The translations under genes and the position numbers were made by a program. The notes under the pieces are model-generated. The model saw only the letters and a list, made by a program, of their open reading frames with translations, was not told the DNA's origin and did no database searches. Of a stretch of 64,000 nucleotides of DNA, positions 1 to 10,396 are shown in pieces (within the stretch, counting starts at the first letter, position 1; every line of letters starts with the position of its first letter). The stretch lies in NCBI GenBank assembly GCA_951213105.1, contig OX578137.1, positions 59,662,736-59,726,735 on the forward strand, written 5' to 3'. The stretch is from Amaurobius ferox. Its lineage: Eukaryota; Arthropoda; Arachnida; Araneae; Amaurobiidae.

Positions 1-86
1 ACTAAATTGGGTAGCACTCCCCGGCCATCCAAACAGATGCCTTACACCTTCGGGTAGGTAGGACGGTCTGGGTTGAAGAAGAAGAT
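1..86 (+). mobile_element. tRNA-derived SINE family 1, 3' part, cut by window start
   Basis: The sequence matches the 3' body of the SINE family seen complete at 15129-15420 and 38408-38692 (both on the minus strand). Shared blocks are the ACTAAATTGGGTAGCACT-like stretch, the GGCCATCCAAAC block, and the closing GGACGGTCTGGGTTGAAG. The tRNA-like head would lie before position 1. The 3' end runs into a GAA-rich tail near 78-90. Confidence 0.75.
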
Positions 87-99
87 ATACAGATACGTA

Positions 100-284
100 G
101 ATACATCAACAGATACACACAGGCATGCAGACACTCAAGCATACAGACATCACTCTAAACGTAGTTTATTCATGCTCTAGATTGCTTAAAACGTGCAAAT
201 CCGTCAAAAACTCGAATTCTCAATTTTGACCCTATTTCTATACTTTTTTTATACATGGCCATGTATTGCTGGGAAAGTTACATT
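100..284 (+). mobile_element. HINE-like element, diverged 3' end
   Basis: A CA-rich ACAGATACACACAGGCATGCAGACA stretch is followed by a CCGTCAAAAACTCGAATTC block and then a hairpin ending in GGGAAAGTTA. This is the same order as the 3' ends at 30460-30495, 27180-27293 and 51000-51060. The 5' part is missing, and SINE sequence replaces it on the left. Confidence 0.6.
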
Positions 285-285
285 T

Positions 286-1030
286 ATTAAAGCGTTGAGT
301 ATATTTTTTATATTAAAGTGTTTTAAAAACAGTTACTTTTGAAAAATTTAGATGGTTCCTTCTCAAGATAAGGCTATCAAAATTCTCTAATTTAGATGCA
401 GTAAAAGCACTTATGTTTGTCAACGTAAAACAGAATTATTACTTATGAAACAATTTTCAAATAAAAGTATACTGCAACTCACCTTAAAACAGTTCTCAGT
501 AAATTCATTAAATGATATTAAAGAAACACCTAAGAAATGTGAATTTAAAACAGAAACTTTACAATTCTTTCTAAAACAGTTAATTAGTTCACTTAGCAAC
601 TTTGCAGAAACTTTGCAATACATTTTGCAATCAGTTCCTTGCTTTTAGCAATTTTAGCTATTGACAAAACTAATAACTTCCCCATTAAGCATGGTTAGCA
701 CAGCATTAAGAGTAAATTCTTGAAAGATGAAATAATTTTCCAATTCTATGCAGTCAATTTAGTGCACTACTTTGCCTAAATTACGCTTCGTAATAAATTT
801 TAAGAAATTTTAAATATTTTGCGTGCAAGCTCAATTAAATATATTTCGAAATGGTCTCGTAGAGTTCATTCACTTTTGAGAAAATCTATACAAAATTAAG
901 GTCTGTCAGTGTTTCTCTGAGCATTCCGGTATGGCTAAAATAAATATTCTTACCTATATTTATTCTCGCCTAGAACGTTATCTATATTTATTCTTGCCTT
1001 AAATATCCTTACCTAGAACGAATTACCTAG
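286..1030. other. AT-rich spacer, no gene seen
   Basis: I see no convincing coding signal. The 67-codon open frames on both strands overlap one another in low-complexity AT-rich DNA. Near 945-1035 there is a short imprecise duplication built on CCTAGAACG and ATCTATATTTATTCT words. Confidence 0.6.
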
Positions 1031-1048
1031 AACGTGTTACCCTTCACT

Positions 1049-1934
1049 TTAAGGGGACGGTGGACGTTGAATTTTTTTTTACTTATTTATTGACTTAGAA
1101 ACGTGGAATATTTATACAAATTTTCCTCTTAACATTTCTATACAATACCATTAATTTTTTTTTCAATTTTGTTATAATTTTGTATTTTTTTTTAATTTAA
1201 TTTTTTTAACGAAAATTTGAAAATGCTCTTTGCGTGCTTTTTGTTCACATTTTTGATTAATTTTACATTATGATCACTCAAAAACACATTATGAACACAT
1301 TTGGGTATTTATTTTTAAATCCCTTAGAAAGTTAATTCTTTAAAAATATTTTCTGAATTAAAACTTAATTTTCATCATTTAATTAGGTTCTTATTCACTT
1401 TTAATTACCTTAATAAAGTCCAATTATAAAATGAATACCCAGTTTCACTAAAAAGTATGAGATGTGTCTTCTTGCCAAATTTCATGCATCTCAAACAAAA
1501 ATTAAGACGCATGGAGCATTTTAAAAATGTAAAACCTTTGAAAATTCCGTTTCGAAAAAAATGCATTCAACCTTTTGCTTACGGGTGGGACAGCGTCCAT
1601 CCCAAACGAAGAACCTCCCAAAAAGACAGGTATTTGACATACCCTATCCCAAACAGTTCGATCCCCCTTTGCAGACATTGACGTCCATGGAAATCGCTGA
1701 CAGAAACATTGCACCTGCAGGTGCAATGTTTTTGTTAGCGATTTCCATGGACGTCAATGCCTGCAAAGTGTTTGGGATAGGGTATGTCAAATACCTGTCT
1801 TTTTGGGAGGTTCTTCGTTTGGGATGGACGCTGTCCCTCCCGTAAGCAAATGTTAAATGTGTAAAATAATGTTCTATATATTAAAACTGTTTTTAGTCGA
1901 TTTTTGCTCATTTCAACGTCCACCGTCCCCTTAA
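1049..1934. mobile_element. Foldback element 1, TTAA-flanked (piggyBac-like non-autonomous)
   Basis: Terminal inverted repeats GGGGACGGTGGACGTTGAA (1053-1071) and its exact complement (1912-1930) are flanked by TTAA at 1049-1052 and 1931-1934. The interior is dominated by a long inverted repeat, about 1568-1717 against 1718-1853, centred on GCACCTGCAGGTGC. One arm lacks about 10 bp (a GGATCGAACT-type block) present in the other. There is no transposase frame; the four overlapping open frames here are the two faces of the same palindrome. A second copy in the opposite orientation lies at 62099-62898. TTAA duplication is the mark of piggyBac-type insertion, so that class is inferred. Confidence 0.82.
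1568..1853. repeat. Long hairpin inside foldback element 1
   Basis: The arms read CTTTTGCTTACGGG... inward from 1571 and ...CCCGTAAGCAAATG outward to about 1851. They are nearly identical over about 135-150 bp apart from one small gap. The centre is at 1717/1718. A transcript from either strand would fold into a long, nearly perfect hairpin. Confidence 0.85.
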
Positions 1935-2528
1935 GGGGCTTGAAAAAATCTCTAGATTGATACCATATTTGACAATGCACTTCCGGGGGGTGTAACTAAC
2001 CCCCCCCCCCCCCGAGGGGGGCTAATGACGTCAGGAACAAAAAAATTGTATCACTGCTGTTTTTCACAACAATGATTGTATATATGAAGTCTCCGGATTA
2101 TTGAGCTATAAATAAACCCTTTTACATGCATGATTATGTTAACTTTTGTCCTATGCTGCCATGCTAAAAAAAATATTAAATTTCTAATAAATTTCAACGT
2201 TTTTTTCTCGAATTTTAAAAAAATTCTATCTAGTTCTGCATTTTTTTTTATAACAAAACCGAATATAAAGTTTCGTAAAAATCCATTAATATTTGTGGCC
2301 GCTATTATGTACAGAAGAAATCGACCGCAGACATACAGTCAGCCAGACAGCCTTCCAAAAATAGTCAAAACATATCCAGGAGGTCTTTAAACATATATTG
2401 GCATCCAAATCTCGAAATCGGAAATTTTCATGAATACAGTTCTTTCTCTATACTATATTTAATAGTATAAGAAAGTAAAAATTGTAATATCTCTGTAGTC
2501 AATAAGTAAAATACACTTTGTGCGAGGT

Positions 2529-2710
2529 ATAAGGAAAACTTGAGCAACGAATATAAGCACAAATTACACAGAATAATGCAGCCTCTTTTAGACTTCGGAT
2601 TTGTTGATCCTCTTGCACTGACGAAGGGGTTCTATCGTATCCTCGAAACAGCTCTGTGCTGCATTATTTTGTGTTATTTGTGTTTATATTCGTAGCTCAA
2701 GTTTTCCTTA
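2529..2710. repeat. Inverted-repeat (foldback/MITE-like) element
   Basis: The left arm 2529-2582 (AAGGAAAACTTGAGC...) pairs with the right arm 2658-2710 (...GCTCAAGTTTTCCTT). The arms are about 52 bp with few mismatches and enclose a spacer of about 75 bp. No terminal duplication is clear. It may be a small hairpin MITE. Confidence 0.75.
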
Positions 2711-4080
2711 CTCTATCTGTAATTCTCGGGATTTTAAGTTTCTGATTTTAAATCCTTCTACCGAAACGCCAGCCGTCTGGGATTCCCAGTTTTGCGAGCA
2801 TGGCGCTTGTCTATGATCTTGACGGCTTGCCTTGAATTAAATTGGGATCAGATTTTACTGCATGCGTTTTATGGTGTTTTTAATTAATGCAAAGGAAATT
2901 CGAGCCTATAAAATAACTAAAATCCTAATTCAAAATTGAAAAAATAATAACGCTGAGGTGCATCTATTCGGGTGCTGAAGCACCTGTGTACCAAATTTCA
3001 AGGCTGTACGACGCTTAGATTTCCCGCTAGAAACTGCACAGATAGACACACAAATACACAGACATCTTTTCAGTAAGATTTTCTAAAGTATTTGTGCCTT
3101 TTCAGACCTTCTCTAGAAGTCACCTGGAGACCAAGACGATTGAAACTTTTAGTACCAGATGCGGAAAAATCTAACGGATCCAATTTTTTATTTTTCCTTA
3201 CAGGGTGAAAAAAATGTGTATGTGGGGGGGAGGGGGAGATTTCCAGATCTTCCAAAAGGATTACCGATAACCTAAAAAGTAAGAGATTTTGAAAAGTCTT
3301 TCCGGACCCTACAGATACCCTCCTGTGAACTAGAATTCTTAATATTTGCACATTTATAGTATCGACTATGGGATAGAACATAGCGAAGCTGAATTTTCAA
3401 TTTCTTTTCGGGGAGTGTAGAAAATAGGGGGAGGTTAGATCAGCCTTTCCAGACACTCAAGAAGTCAACCCCTCCCTTATCTCGTATAACACCAAATCTT
3501 CCCTGGTAACAATTTTAACTCTATTATTTTAATCTGATCGTTGCTGTTTGTTATGAATATTTTTTCCTTTGATGATTGACTTTCATGTTTAATTAACTGT
3601 AGGAGTGGGAAGGGGGGATGATTAACTGTAGTAGGGGAGTTTTCGATATCTCCGCAAAAATATTTTGAACAGTTATTTTAATGTTAATTTTCTGCAGTAT
3701 TAATTAAGCTACATTTTAAATTTAATCATTATGTTTAACTTTTATACTAATTAGATATGTAATATGCGTTAAGTAATATTGTTTCTATTAAAATGTAGCA
3801 CCCTTAAACGGAGTTATCAGAATAATAATTTACCGTAGAATAAGAGTAACTGGATACTTATAACTAATACAGGTTGTTACAGAAAAAAATGGTATGTCTA
3901 TTACTAATGTCATTACTTCTGATTTCCTTAACAATACCTTTGTTTGTATTTATTATATAAGAACTAACTTCTCAAAGATAGAGGACATGAAGAGGCTTTT
4001 TATTTCCCTAATTTATTCCCCATTTCCTATGAAAAATATTAGTAATAATAATAATTGAGTATACTGTCAGTTTGTCTCCT
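2711..4080. other. Spacer with diverged repeat debris
   Basis: I see no gene. Around 2960-3075 there is a stretch resembling the HINE family interior (TGTACCAAATTTCAAGG, then an ACAGATAGACACACAAATACACAGAC tract). A G-rich run lies at 3223-3240. The minus-strand open frame at 3070-3381 has no recognisable domain and overlaps this debris. Confidence 0.45.
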
Positions 4081-4082
4081 CA

Positions 4083-5440
4083 TTGGCACCTCTTCTTCAA
4101 GACCTAATCCGAGCTGACAGAGAAAATAACTGTTACCAATTCATGCAGCATAAAGTAGTATTTGTCACTTTTCTTCTCATTGGACACAACAAATTATGCA
4201 CGAAAAGATTCAGCATCGATGTTTTGTATCAAGCACTAGAGCAAAGCTTCCATAAGACAACAAAAGGATCTGGAGGCATCATCAGAATGATGAGGCTCAA
4301 GGCAACCGTAGCACAGCACGTTCTTGACAAACATGACACGTTCTTGACATCAAAACATGACAGCCTTGCATATTATTAGGATAATTTTGTGGCCTTGATG
4401 AAGACAATGAATTTGCTCTCCAACATAAGTTTTTCAAATCCCTAGCAATTCAAGACCAACAGAGCATTTCAAAGATATTAACATTTGCGCTTAATCGAGA
4501 AAATCATTTTCGAAAAGTAACAGTAGTAGGATATCAAACTTGATAACTGGGGCAAAGTTTAATCCACTAGTAGCAGATTACTTTCTCCGTGTACAATAAA
4601 AAGAAAATAACAGCTAAAAAAAGTTTGAAGAAAGGCTGATTGAAAAATCCAAAGATATCTCATATTCCATGCATAAATAATGTCCTAAAATAGGAAAAAT
4701 TGCAAACCCACAACTGAATTTTCACTCCATAAAAGAGTTATGCTCTTTGTGTATTGAAATAGCACATACCAAAGGTTTAGATACCAAGACACTACTGGAA
4801 TGCGAACTTGCATCCAGTTCTTACTACCTAAAGCGTGATGGATATTTAAAAAAGCCAGACAAAGCCCAGCAATGAACTTGGAAACGAGCTTTTGATTATG
4901 GAGGATGTTCTTACTCAGCTACAAATATCGCAGGAGAGAATAGTTTGGGTAATTGACTCTCACATATACGCGAGAAAAATGTACATCGAATGACTCATGT
5001 GTAAGATATTTGGAGACTACTTTGACGACTTGTGGAAAAGATTCTTAAAACTTTCAAAAGGCTGTTTGCTCATTGATATTGTCTTTCACTTCAGTAACCT
5101 TGACTTTAAGAAGGGTATTAAAAACATGGAACAACTCAGGCGAAAAAATGTTGATCCTGTTGAACTTCCAATTACGCAAGGATGGTCCTTCCTGTCAAGA
5201 TGGATATTTTCTGGGGTTCAAGTCAGAACAAAATGCGTTTTCAGGAACTATTCATTGACTGGATTGTAAATCAAGAAAACAATGGGAAAATATTTGAATT
5301 TGGGAGGAGGACTCGAACATAACCCAGAGATATGCTTGAAATTGATAGAAGATTCTGTAAGTTTGGTGCAATCACTTTATTGTGAATGCAAAGCAGCTGA
5401 TGATAGGATCATGAAACACATCAGAAAGGTTTAAACTGAC
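4083..5440 (+). pseudogene. Decayed protein-coding remnant, family not recognised
   Basis: An open frame of 98 codons (4083-4379) is followed, after frame changes and stops, by further protein-like stretches in the same strand. Around 4385-4540 a frame reads ...DNEFALQHKFFKSLAIQDQQ..., around 4700-4870 another reads ...LCSLCIEIAHTKGLDTKTLL..., and 4997-5269 gives 90 codons starting MCKIFGDYFDDLWKRFLKLS. The amino-acid composition is balanced, unlike the AT-driven frames elsewhere, so it looks like one broken gene of about 430-450 codons. It has at least two frame shifts and several stops. I see no intron signal or terminal repeats. A transposon-borne gene or an old processed copy are both possible; I cannot name the family. 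Confidence 0.45.
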
Positions 5441-5980
5441 TCTACCGAAAGAGTTGTGATTGTCTTAGCTTATACAGATATTATGGTCTCTGCACTATAC
5501 CACTTTAAAGGAAGTTTTTTTTTTTTAAATTGCCTTAAAGAACTGCGAATAATCAAACACACCCGAAAATTTGTCACATACGAGTAACATACCACTTTAC
5601 AAAATGATAGAAAACACGTAAGATATTCTTTTATCTATTCTACCTGCCGTACACAGTTAAATGATTTTAATACGACATGCAATATAGAGACAAAACTTAT
5701 TTCACTTAAAATAGTAATTTCATCAGAAAAACTGTTAAGCAGTTTTGGAGACTTCTTCTCCTGGTGAAGAAATGCTATAAAATACTTAACTTTTTATTGC
5801 AAAAGTACTTGGTTCATCAAATGTGTCGCATCGACTTTTGGAACACAATCTCAATTTCCTGCATTTCGGAGACATTTTGCCAAAATATTTTCTGTCCCGT
5901 AGATAAAAGTGAAGAAATGTAGTTCTGTTTTCGTTGTCGCCAGCATTCGTCTGGAAATGACGTTAATTGCGATTTTAATT
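5441..5980. other. Spacer, nothing recognised
   Basis: AT-rich DNA with a poly-T run near 5515-5528. No repeat match to the rest of the window and no coding frame was seen. Confidence 0.5.
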
Positions 5981-6650
5981 ACGATACGTCACTGATGCAG
6001 GTGTCGTTTAGACAATGAGGGTCTGATTGATAGGTGACGTATGAGCTGTTCAGATTACGCTCGTGGCATTTTGACCCTGAATTACGGTAGAGTGGGGACG
6101 TTCATGAGGTCACAGCGTTTTTACCGATGAAAGTTCGCGTAGATCGGAAAATATTGTATTTGAAAAGTACGTATTAAAATTCGGAACGTGGAAATTAGTG
6201 TATTGGAAGGCGGAAGTGATCTGCGGGGCCGCCAACGCTTGCCGGCGGAAGCGTCGATCCACGTGTGCTGACGTCGCTCTGGCCTTACAGGCATCCCTCA
6301 AACGTGCCACATTCCCTTGTTCCAATTATCTTCGCCATAGCCGGTGCACCGTGGACGTATGTAAGTGGCTGCCCTCTGAGATTTGGCGTATGGACCAACC
6401 TGACCTTTAGAGTCCGATCACCATACCCCTCGTGAAATCGTCTGTCTGCTGGAACTGCCTGGGTTGGCGGCGACCAAGCATTCTCTGCTACTACACGTTT
6501 CCTCTGAGACAAAAAAAATTGCAAAATGATTTCCTTAGCAGACAGAGCGGCGTGACTATTGTCGATTCTACAAGTTCCTTCCCTTATATCTCAATCAACG
6601 TGCGCTGGACAGCTGATCATTTCGTATCATTTACATAACTCGGTGAGCTG
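5980..6650. other. CpG-richer patch, possible promoter or exon region
   Basis: The base composition changes clearly from its surroundings. CG dinucleotides are frequent (for example GGGGCCGCCAACGC, GCCGGCGGAAGCGTCG, GCTGACGTCGCTC). Open frames of 70-79 codons exist on both strands (6198-6410 plus, 6285-6524 minus) but overlap each other and show no known domain, so none is called as a gene. The patch has no second copy in this window. It could be a CpG-rich promoter, a single exon, or an unrecognised element. Confidence 0.4.
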
Positions 6651-6718
6651 CATCTACTCTGCAATTTGCATATTTTTCTGCCCACTCGTTCTTGGTGTTT
6701 TATTTTCAATGTCACTTA

Positions 6719-6764
6719 GTGTATGTATGTGTGTATATATATATATATGTGTGTGTGTGTGTCT
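6719..6764 (+). repeat. TA/TG microsatellite
   Basis: A TGTATGTGTGTATATATATATATATGTGTG-type run changes phase between TA and TG. The open frame over it (ending ...YIYICVCVCLY) is an artefact of the repeat. Confidence 0.9.
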
Positions 6765-7718
6765 GTACTAACTCGTGAATCCAATACGGCTCTTAAATAA
6801 AATATTTGAAATTTATTTAATTATCTAAAGTTTCTACAATTTCTGAATGAAGTTTCTAATACAAATAATCAACATTTAATCGATACTTTTAATGTAGGTA
6901 TGTTGGAATGCTTTTAACTGCAATTCGTATTTATAAAATATTCATAAAAATTATTAAAATTTTAAATTTATTTATAAATATCCTTCTCATATATACTTAG
7001 AACTTGTTTTTATGTTTGATAGCTGCGGTACCCAAAAACAGCGGCTATATTTTTAGGTGTGACTAGTTTGGAATGCACTTTTTAGCAGCCACAGCTAATG
7101 ATAGTTACGACCGCTGGACGGACGCAAGAAATGTATGAACGATAATCAACTCCAAATGATGCGCAATTGAACACATTTGCTCCCTAGTGTCAAGTGCCCC
7201 AAGTCAAAGCTAGTAATACAGTACCTAGAAGAGACTTCTAGGCACTGTACTAGTGATCTCTAGTACCAGCCATATATTGTAACAAATAGGTCGCGTGTTG
7301 AATTTTTAGACATTCAGTTAAATATTGTTATGTCTCACATCTCCTTTTAGGTATCTTTCATAAAAGATTAAATGAGTTGTTTTAGTATATGTGAGACCAA
7401 AAATGGATCTCACACTTTGGTGAGATAGCTTTATGTACAATATTTATTGATCTGAAACTTCGGACAATACTTCCAGTCTGGATGACGCCAGGTTTTACAG
7501 CATGTGAACTCAGAGGTCAGATAAAACCATAAATTTAGGGGTGTCAAGACAGAAGAGGGGCGAACCCTTAAGAAAATGTGAAGTAACACGTCATTGGATG
7601 GAAAGGCAAGCCAATGGAGAAAGTGCTTGTTGCGTCACCCTGAATACTGCAACTCAGAGAAAAGGGAGAGTGACACCCCCGAGGAAAAGGAAGCCACAAC
7701 CTGTGACTTAAGAACGAC
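6765..7718. other. Spacer, no gene seen
   Basis: AT-rich DNA at 6780-7010, then mixed-composition DNA. A small local inverted repeat, AGTACCTAGAAG...CTAGGCACTGTACT, lies at about 7220-7251. No match to other repeats in the window was noticed. Confidence 0.4.
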
Positions 7719-7807
7719 ACTGGTTCTCATATATCCGGCCGTCCAAATAGTTGCTCAAGTCCACTGGATGAGTCGAACGGTCTGGGTTTTCAACTGGTTC
7801 TCATATA
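7719..7807 (+). mobile_element. 59-bp mini-SINE with 15-bp target duplication
   Basis: A 59-bp insert (7734-7792) is flanked by exact copies of ACTGGTTCTCATATA at 7719-7733 and 7793-7807. It opens with a CCGGCCGTCCAAAT block and closes with ACGGTCTGGGTT, both shared with the 3' end of SINE family 1. It has no tRNA-like head. A second 59-bp insert with the same ends, also with an exact target duplication, lies at 39922-39980 on the minus strand. The flanking open frame 7594-7824 runs across the insert and is not supported as a gene. Confidence 0.8.
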
Positions 7808-8736
7808 CGTGTGCGACATTATGATGTAAGGGCGATACTAGAATACGAGTTCGAGATCCTGACAATAAGAACGATGACTTAGAAAATATAGCACGACGAC
7901 TAGAGATGTAGAGTGTCCCGTAGATGTTCCAAAATAATGGCTAGATCTATTGATGTATGCAGTGCAAATCAGACGTACGACACGGAGCCAAACACCCTGA
8001 GTTATGGCTGGTACAAGTTACTGATGCAAGCATTATGGTCTATGTTCAAAACAGACTTGAAGGTATTAGCCCATTGAAAAATGATATCTGGTCCTAACCA
8101 CATTTTAGGCATCTTCGTACTGGTCTCACATGTTCCCTCCGCAGATAAAATATGACTAATTGTTGCAATTGAATAATTAAGTATTTATGTTTTTAATAAA
8201 TGTTTTATTGTTAAAGTTAAAATGGTGTGATCCATTTAGTATTATATTAATTAATAATTCTTTTACAGAACTCGCGCGAAAGATAAGGAATTGGAGGGTT
8301 TTAATAGCGGCACAACAAAGCAATGTACAATAAATAAATAAGCACCACTATACGAGCAATTTACGACCATGTCAATTTAGCAATAATATAGTAATAAATA
8401 TTATTATTGTAAGTTCGGTTTCCCACAGTTTGAAGTATTGTTTGTAAATGTATGTTATAATCTATGAGTGCTTCTTAAATAATTATTATAATTTACAAGC
8501 TAATAATGTAGTCAATGACCGACAATATAATTTTCAGATTAAGTAAGTTAACTCTTATTATAAAGCCAAATTCAGACAGTTATTTTAGGAAAACGTCGCA
8601 GTGTATGCAATTATAACTATACTCACGAAGAAAGGTTATTTAAATTAAAAATATAATATAATTTTTTTCGCCATATTTTGGTACGCCATTTGGTACCATT
8701 TAAAAGTTAATTTTCATCACAAAAAGTAGTTCTTTT
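7808..8736. other. Spacer, no gene seen
   Basis: Mixed DNA to about 8130, then strongly AT-rich DNA. No repeats shared with the rest of the window and no coding frame were recognised. Confidence 0.4.
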
Positions 8737-8862
8737 TACTTTCCTTATATACATAATGTATAAGGAAAGTATTGTGACGGGGTCGAAAATTCGAATTCGA
8801 GTTTTCGACGGGAGAGCACGTTTCAAGCATCCCTGATCACGAATCAAACATTTTTGAAGTGA

Positions 8863-8904
<42 letters not shown>

Positions 8905-9694
8905 TCTGTGGAGACGATAACTGACGAACAAATGGGCCGATTCGAGCGAAATTTGGTACAAAAATCACAATCCGTAAACACTGGAAGCCTATTGTTTTTA
9001 TACGTAATCGGTTTTTATACCTATCGTTTTTATACGTACATTATAATTCAGAACCTCCCTAAATTTTCGCGTGAAATTTTGAAAAAATCGTCAAAAAATC
9101 AAAATCGCTAATAAAGTTACACAAATAGACATTTCTTATGTAATTTTTCATTAGAAAACGATTGACATAAATTTTAGAACGCTAACGTGAACCGTTCTCG
9201 ACATATTGCACATTTTTCAAAAAAATTATCAAAAGTCATAAAATAAAAAAAAATACTTCCTATTGAGAAACATGTTCACTTTTCATATGTAATACCATGC
9301 GATAAATTGGGGGGACATCATTCTCGTGGATCTAGCTCGTTCCATTCATGAAAAAAGATACTTTGAGTAATACTTTTGTATTTGAACGCCAATAGTCATT
9401 TATCTGCTGCAAGAATAACTTATTTCTTCGTCTATAACGCTTGGCGATATTTTGGCGACGAATTTGGCGGTATGTCGCCAACTTAGCGACATTTTTAAAT
9501 GTTGCCAAATTAACGAAAATCTTGCCAAATGAAAAAAATGAGTCTAAATCAATGAAAATGACGACTCATTGTCGAAAATTCAATATCTTGGAAAGAATAT
9601 AAGTGTCTACTATAAGAAAAACCTATTTTGTTTACTGTAAAAGTAGTAGATTTATTACATTATATAAGGAAAGTCATATGTTGCCCACATCAGA
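8737..9694 (-). mobile_element. HINE-like element, subfamily A, copy A1
   Basis: Read on the minus strand, it starts TCTGATGTGGGCAACATATG, then ACTTTCCTTATATA at the subterminal position. It ends at the hairpin ACTTTCC...GGAAAGTA (8737-8771 here). The interior holds a TTGGCGAC-rich palindromic stretch (9448-9500), a CGTTTTCTAATGAAAAATTAC-like block, and a (TG)n run at 8863-8902. Four other copies share this order. No coding frame is conserved between copies; the 79-84-codon frames span the microsatellite. The element resembles non-autonomous Helentron (HINE) elements in having a subterminal repeat, a microsatellite and an end hairpin. Confidence 0.75.
8863..8902 (+). repeat. (TG)n microsatellite inside A1
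   Basis: An uninterrupted run of about 18 TG units. A CA/TG run occurs at the same place in copies A2, A3, A4 and A5, with different lengths and interruptions. Confidence 0.95.
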
Positions 9695-10027
9695 TTTTTT
9701 ACATAATGGCCTGAAAAAGTTAAAAAATAAGTAAAATAAAATATAACTATACACATTTATATTTAAAACATGATTGTTTCTGTGAAAGTTTTTATAAGTC
9801 ATCCCACGCAATCAATCCCAATATGCTGACGTAAGCCGTTTTGAGCAAGTTTCCCACTAATGGAAATTTTAGCGATTTGACGTCAATAAAACCAACAAAT
9901 TACCAAGTAAAATTTAAATGATTGGAAAACAGAAATTTGAATCAACTTCAATAAACATCGATCTATCCCATGATCGCGTATATTTGTCGCGTCTACCTGA
10001 TCGCGTGTATTTGTCAATATGTATGTA
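9695..10027. other. Spacer between A1 and the Tc1 element
   Basis: AT-rich DNA. A short imperfect duplication, CATGATCGCGTATATTTGTCGCG / CTGATCGCGTGTATTTGTCAA, occurs at about 9970-10018. No gene seen. Confidence 0.45.
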
Positions 10028-10396
10028 CAGTAGTGGCCAAAATTGTGTAAGCCTTTTGGAAAAAGTGTATTTTTGAGGTTTGATGACTCATAACACCACT
10101 TTTTTGTACCAATACCATAAAATAATATATCTGTATTCTATCAAAGTTATAGCCAAATAATCAGAAAAAAGAAGCACAACTTGCTTAGGCTTATATGAAG
10201 TAGCTTTCCTTCATTTGAATATAGCCAATGAGCATGAGTGTTTAGAGAGCTAATCAGGTGTCATCGAGTTTTGGCAATGAACCAACAGGCCACAGGACAT
10301 TTATCAGTGTGTTATGTGATTGCTATCAAGTTGGCTGTTATTTTTTTTTGTGTTCCTTGATTTAATAAACTTGTAAAACGTAATAAAATTAAAGAA

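Larger units (their letters stand above)
1031..2481 (+). repeat. Dispersed repeat R2 (HINE-like), interrupted by foldback element 1
   Basis: Outside the insertion at 1049-1934 this repeat matches the minus-strand copy at 51640-52185. Shared parts are the CTTCACTTTAA block, a poly-C/poly-G stretch (1985-2025) with TGACGTCA-like word, the AACAATGATTGTATATATG region, and a stretch with GACCGCAGACATACAGTC-like sequence. It closes at 2442-2481 with an imperfect hairpin ending ...AGAAAGTAAAA, which resembles the end hairpin of the A and B subfamilies. The open frame at 2130-2390 has no coding support and is part of the repeat. Confidence 0.7.

Noticed and set aside
1502..1980. Paired open frames in the foldback element as coding exons
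   Set aside because: Both strands are open because the region is a palindrome; the peptides are mirror copies of each other.
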